Positions 32,772 through 33,164 of a DNA stretch of 33,164 nt are shown one piece after another. The notes beneath the pieces are model-generated. The model did no database searches. It saw nothing but the letters and a program-made list of their open reading frames with translations, and was not told where the DNA came from. The stretch lies in assembly GCF_008042275.1 (NCBI RefSeq), contig NZ_RDBK01000022.1, positions 272,267 to 305,430 on the forward strand. Reading direction: 5' to 3'. This DNA comes from Streptomyces sp. OR43. Its GTDB lineage: Bacteria > Actinomycetota > Actinomycetes > Streptomycetales > Streptomycetaceae. How positions within the stretch are numbered: the stretch's first letter is position 1; the number at the start of each line of letters is the position of its first letter. The position numbers and the translations under genes are program-made.

Positions 32772-32845
32772 CGTGTCCATGGTGCTCCTCATGCAGTTCG
32801 GTGACCGGTACGAGGCATAGAGCGTACGGGCGGGGGGCCGGTACG

Positions 32846-32861
32846 CGCGGCTCCGGCCGCG
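32846..32861 (-). terminator. Hairpin after the truncated right-end gene
   Basis: CGCGGC-TCCG-GCCGCG is a perfect 6-bp stem two bases beyond the stop of the leftward gene at the window end. Its place is right for a terminator or stabilising hairpin, although such GC hairpins are common here. Confidence 0.35.
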
Positions 32862-32862
32862 G

Positions 32863-33164
32863 TCACACCGTCAGCCGCAGCGAGGTGGCCGAGATGCCGA
32901 GCCGTACGGTCTGGCCCCAGGTCAGCTCCAGCGCGTCGGTCTCCATGCCGTCGCCGAAGACCACCAGCCGGTCGGACTCGACGGTCAGCCGCAGTGCCTG
33001 ACCGCTGCCCAGCTCGCCCGAGACGAGTGAGGTGCCCGTCGCCGGCGACGGCCACGCCTCCCGGACGAACCAGAGCAGCCGGGGGTCGGTCGGCGCGGGC
33101 AGGGTGAGCGGGCTGCGGCGTTCCTGCCACAGGGAGCGCAGCCATCCGGTGGCGCCGGTGCCCG
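32863..33164 (-). CDS. C-terminal part of an unrecognised protein (cut by window end)
   Basis: The last 99 or so codons of a leftward gene whose start lies beyond the window. The peptide reads naturally, for example PDPRLLWFVREAWPS-like residues, then VESDRLVVFGDGMETDALEL and the end GISATSLRLTV. It has alternating hydrophobic positions suggesting a beta-rich domain, and Streptomyces-like codon use with G or C in third positions. I do not recognise the family. The opposing and shifted frames here are Arg/Pro-rich shadows. Confidence 0.65.
   Translation of the reverse strand, partial: GTGATGWLRSLWQERRSPLTLPAPTDPRLLWFVREAWPSPATGTSLVSGELGSGQALRLTVESDRLVVFGDGMETDALELTWGQTVRLGISATSLRLTV

Noticed and set aside
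32239..33001. Rightward frames opposite the NUDIX gene and right end
   Set aside because: Repetitive Arg/Ser/Gly content and no domain, while the leftward frames carry a NUDIX box and a natural-looking C-terminus.
1..33164. CRISPR arrays, tRNA or rRNA genes, insertion sequences, integrase or phage genes
   Set aside because: I looked for spaced repeats, tRNA-like cloverleaf arms and transposase or integrase proteins and found none.

Overview
The window is high-GC DNA with the dense, ATG/TGA-overlapping operons of a Streptomyces-like actinomycete. A mycothiol-type maleylpyruvate isomerase, AXA-type Sec and Tat signal peptides, and P450-ferredoxin-reductase trios fit this. Genus and species are inferred only from style. 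I see no rRNA, tRNA, CRISPR array, transposase or phage gene.

Region 1 (about 1-8425) is a gentisate pathway island. A leftward MFS transporter and a leftward IclR regulator precede a rightward operon. The operon encodes gentisate 1,2-dioxygenase, fumarylpyruvate hydrolase, mycothiol-dependent maleylpyruvate isomerase, 3-hydroxybenzoate 6-hydroxylase and a two-subunit family I CoA-transferase. Together the first four convert 3-hydroxybenzoate through gentisate, maleylpyruvate and fumarylpyruvate to fumarate and pyruvate. The dioxygenase-hydrolase-isomerase order matches the genDFM order I recall from Corynebacterium glutamicum, which is also IclR-controlled. A TetR regulator follows (8531-9139).

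Region 2 (about 9278-19708) looks like a peripheral pathway feeding region 1. Leftward: a cytochrome P450, a small ferredoxin, a ferredoxin reductase and a LysR regulator. Divergently, rightward: two paralogous phosphotriesterase-family proteins (the first has lost nearly all metal ligands, the second keeps them all), a second flavin monooxygenase, an HSL-type esterase, a metallo-beta-lactamase-fold hydrolase and a CocE/NonD hydrolase. This set of hydrolases plus two oxygenase systems matches no pathway I can name. It is the best candidate here for an undescribed system, perhaps breaking an ester- or lactone-bearing aromatic down to 3-hydroxybenzoate.

Region 3 (about 19677-31680) is a sulfatase locus. 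A leftward ROK regulator and a formylglycine-generating enzyme face a rightward operon of a Cys-type sulfatase, an SsuC/TauC-like permease, its ATPase, an SsuA/TauA-like lipoprotein and a Tat-exported DUF4838-like protein, followed by a secreted GH35 beta-galactosidase. The enzyme that matures the sulfatase, the importer and two secreted glycan-type enzymes are thus packaged together, suggesting use of a sulfated glycoside or glycan.

Region 4 (31703 to the end) holds unrelated genes: an FBP/FusB-type zinc-finger protein, a NUDIX hydrolase whose natural start is put out of frame by a perfect 17-bp tandem duplication, and the 3' end of an unrecognised gene.
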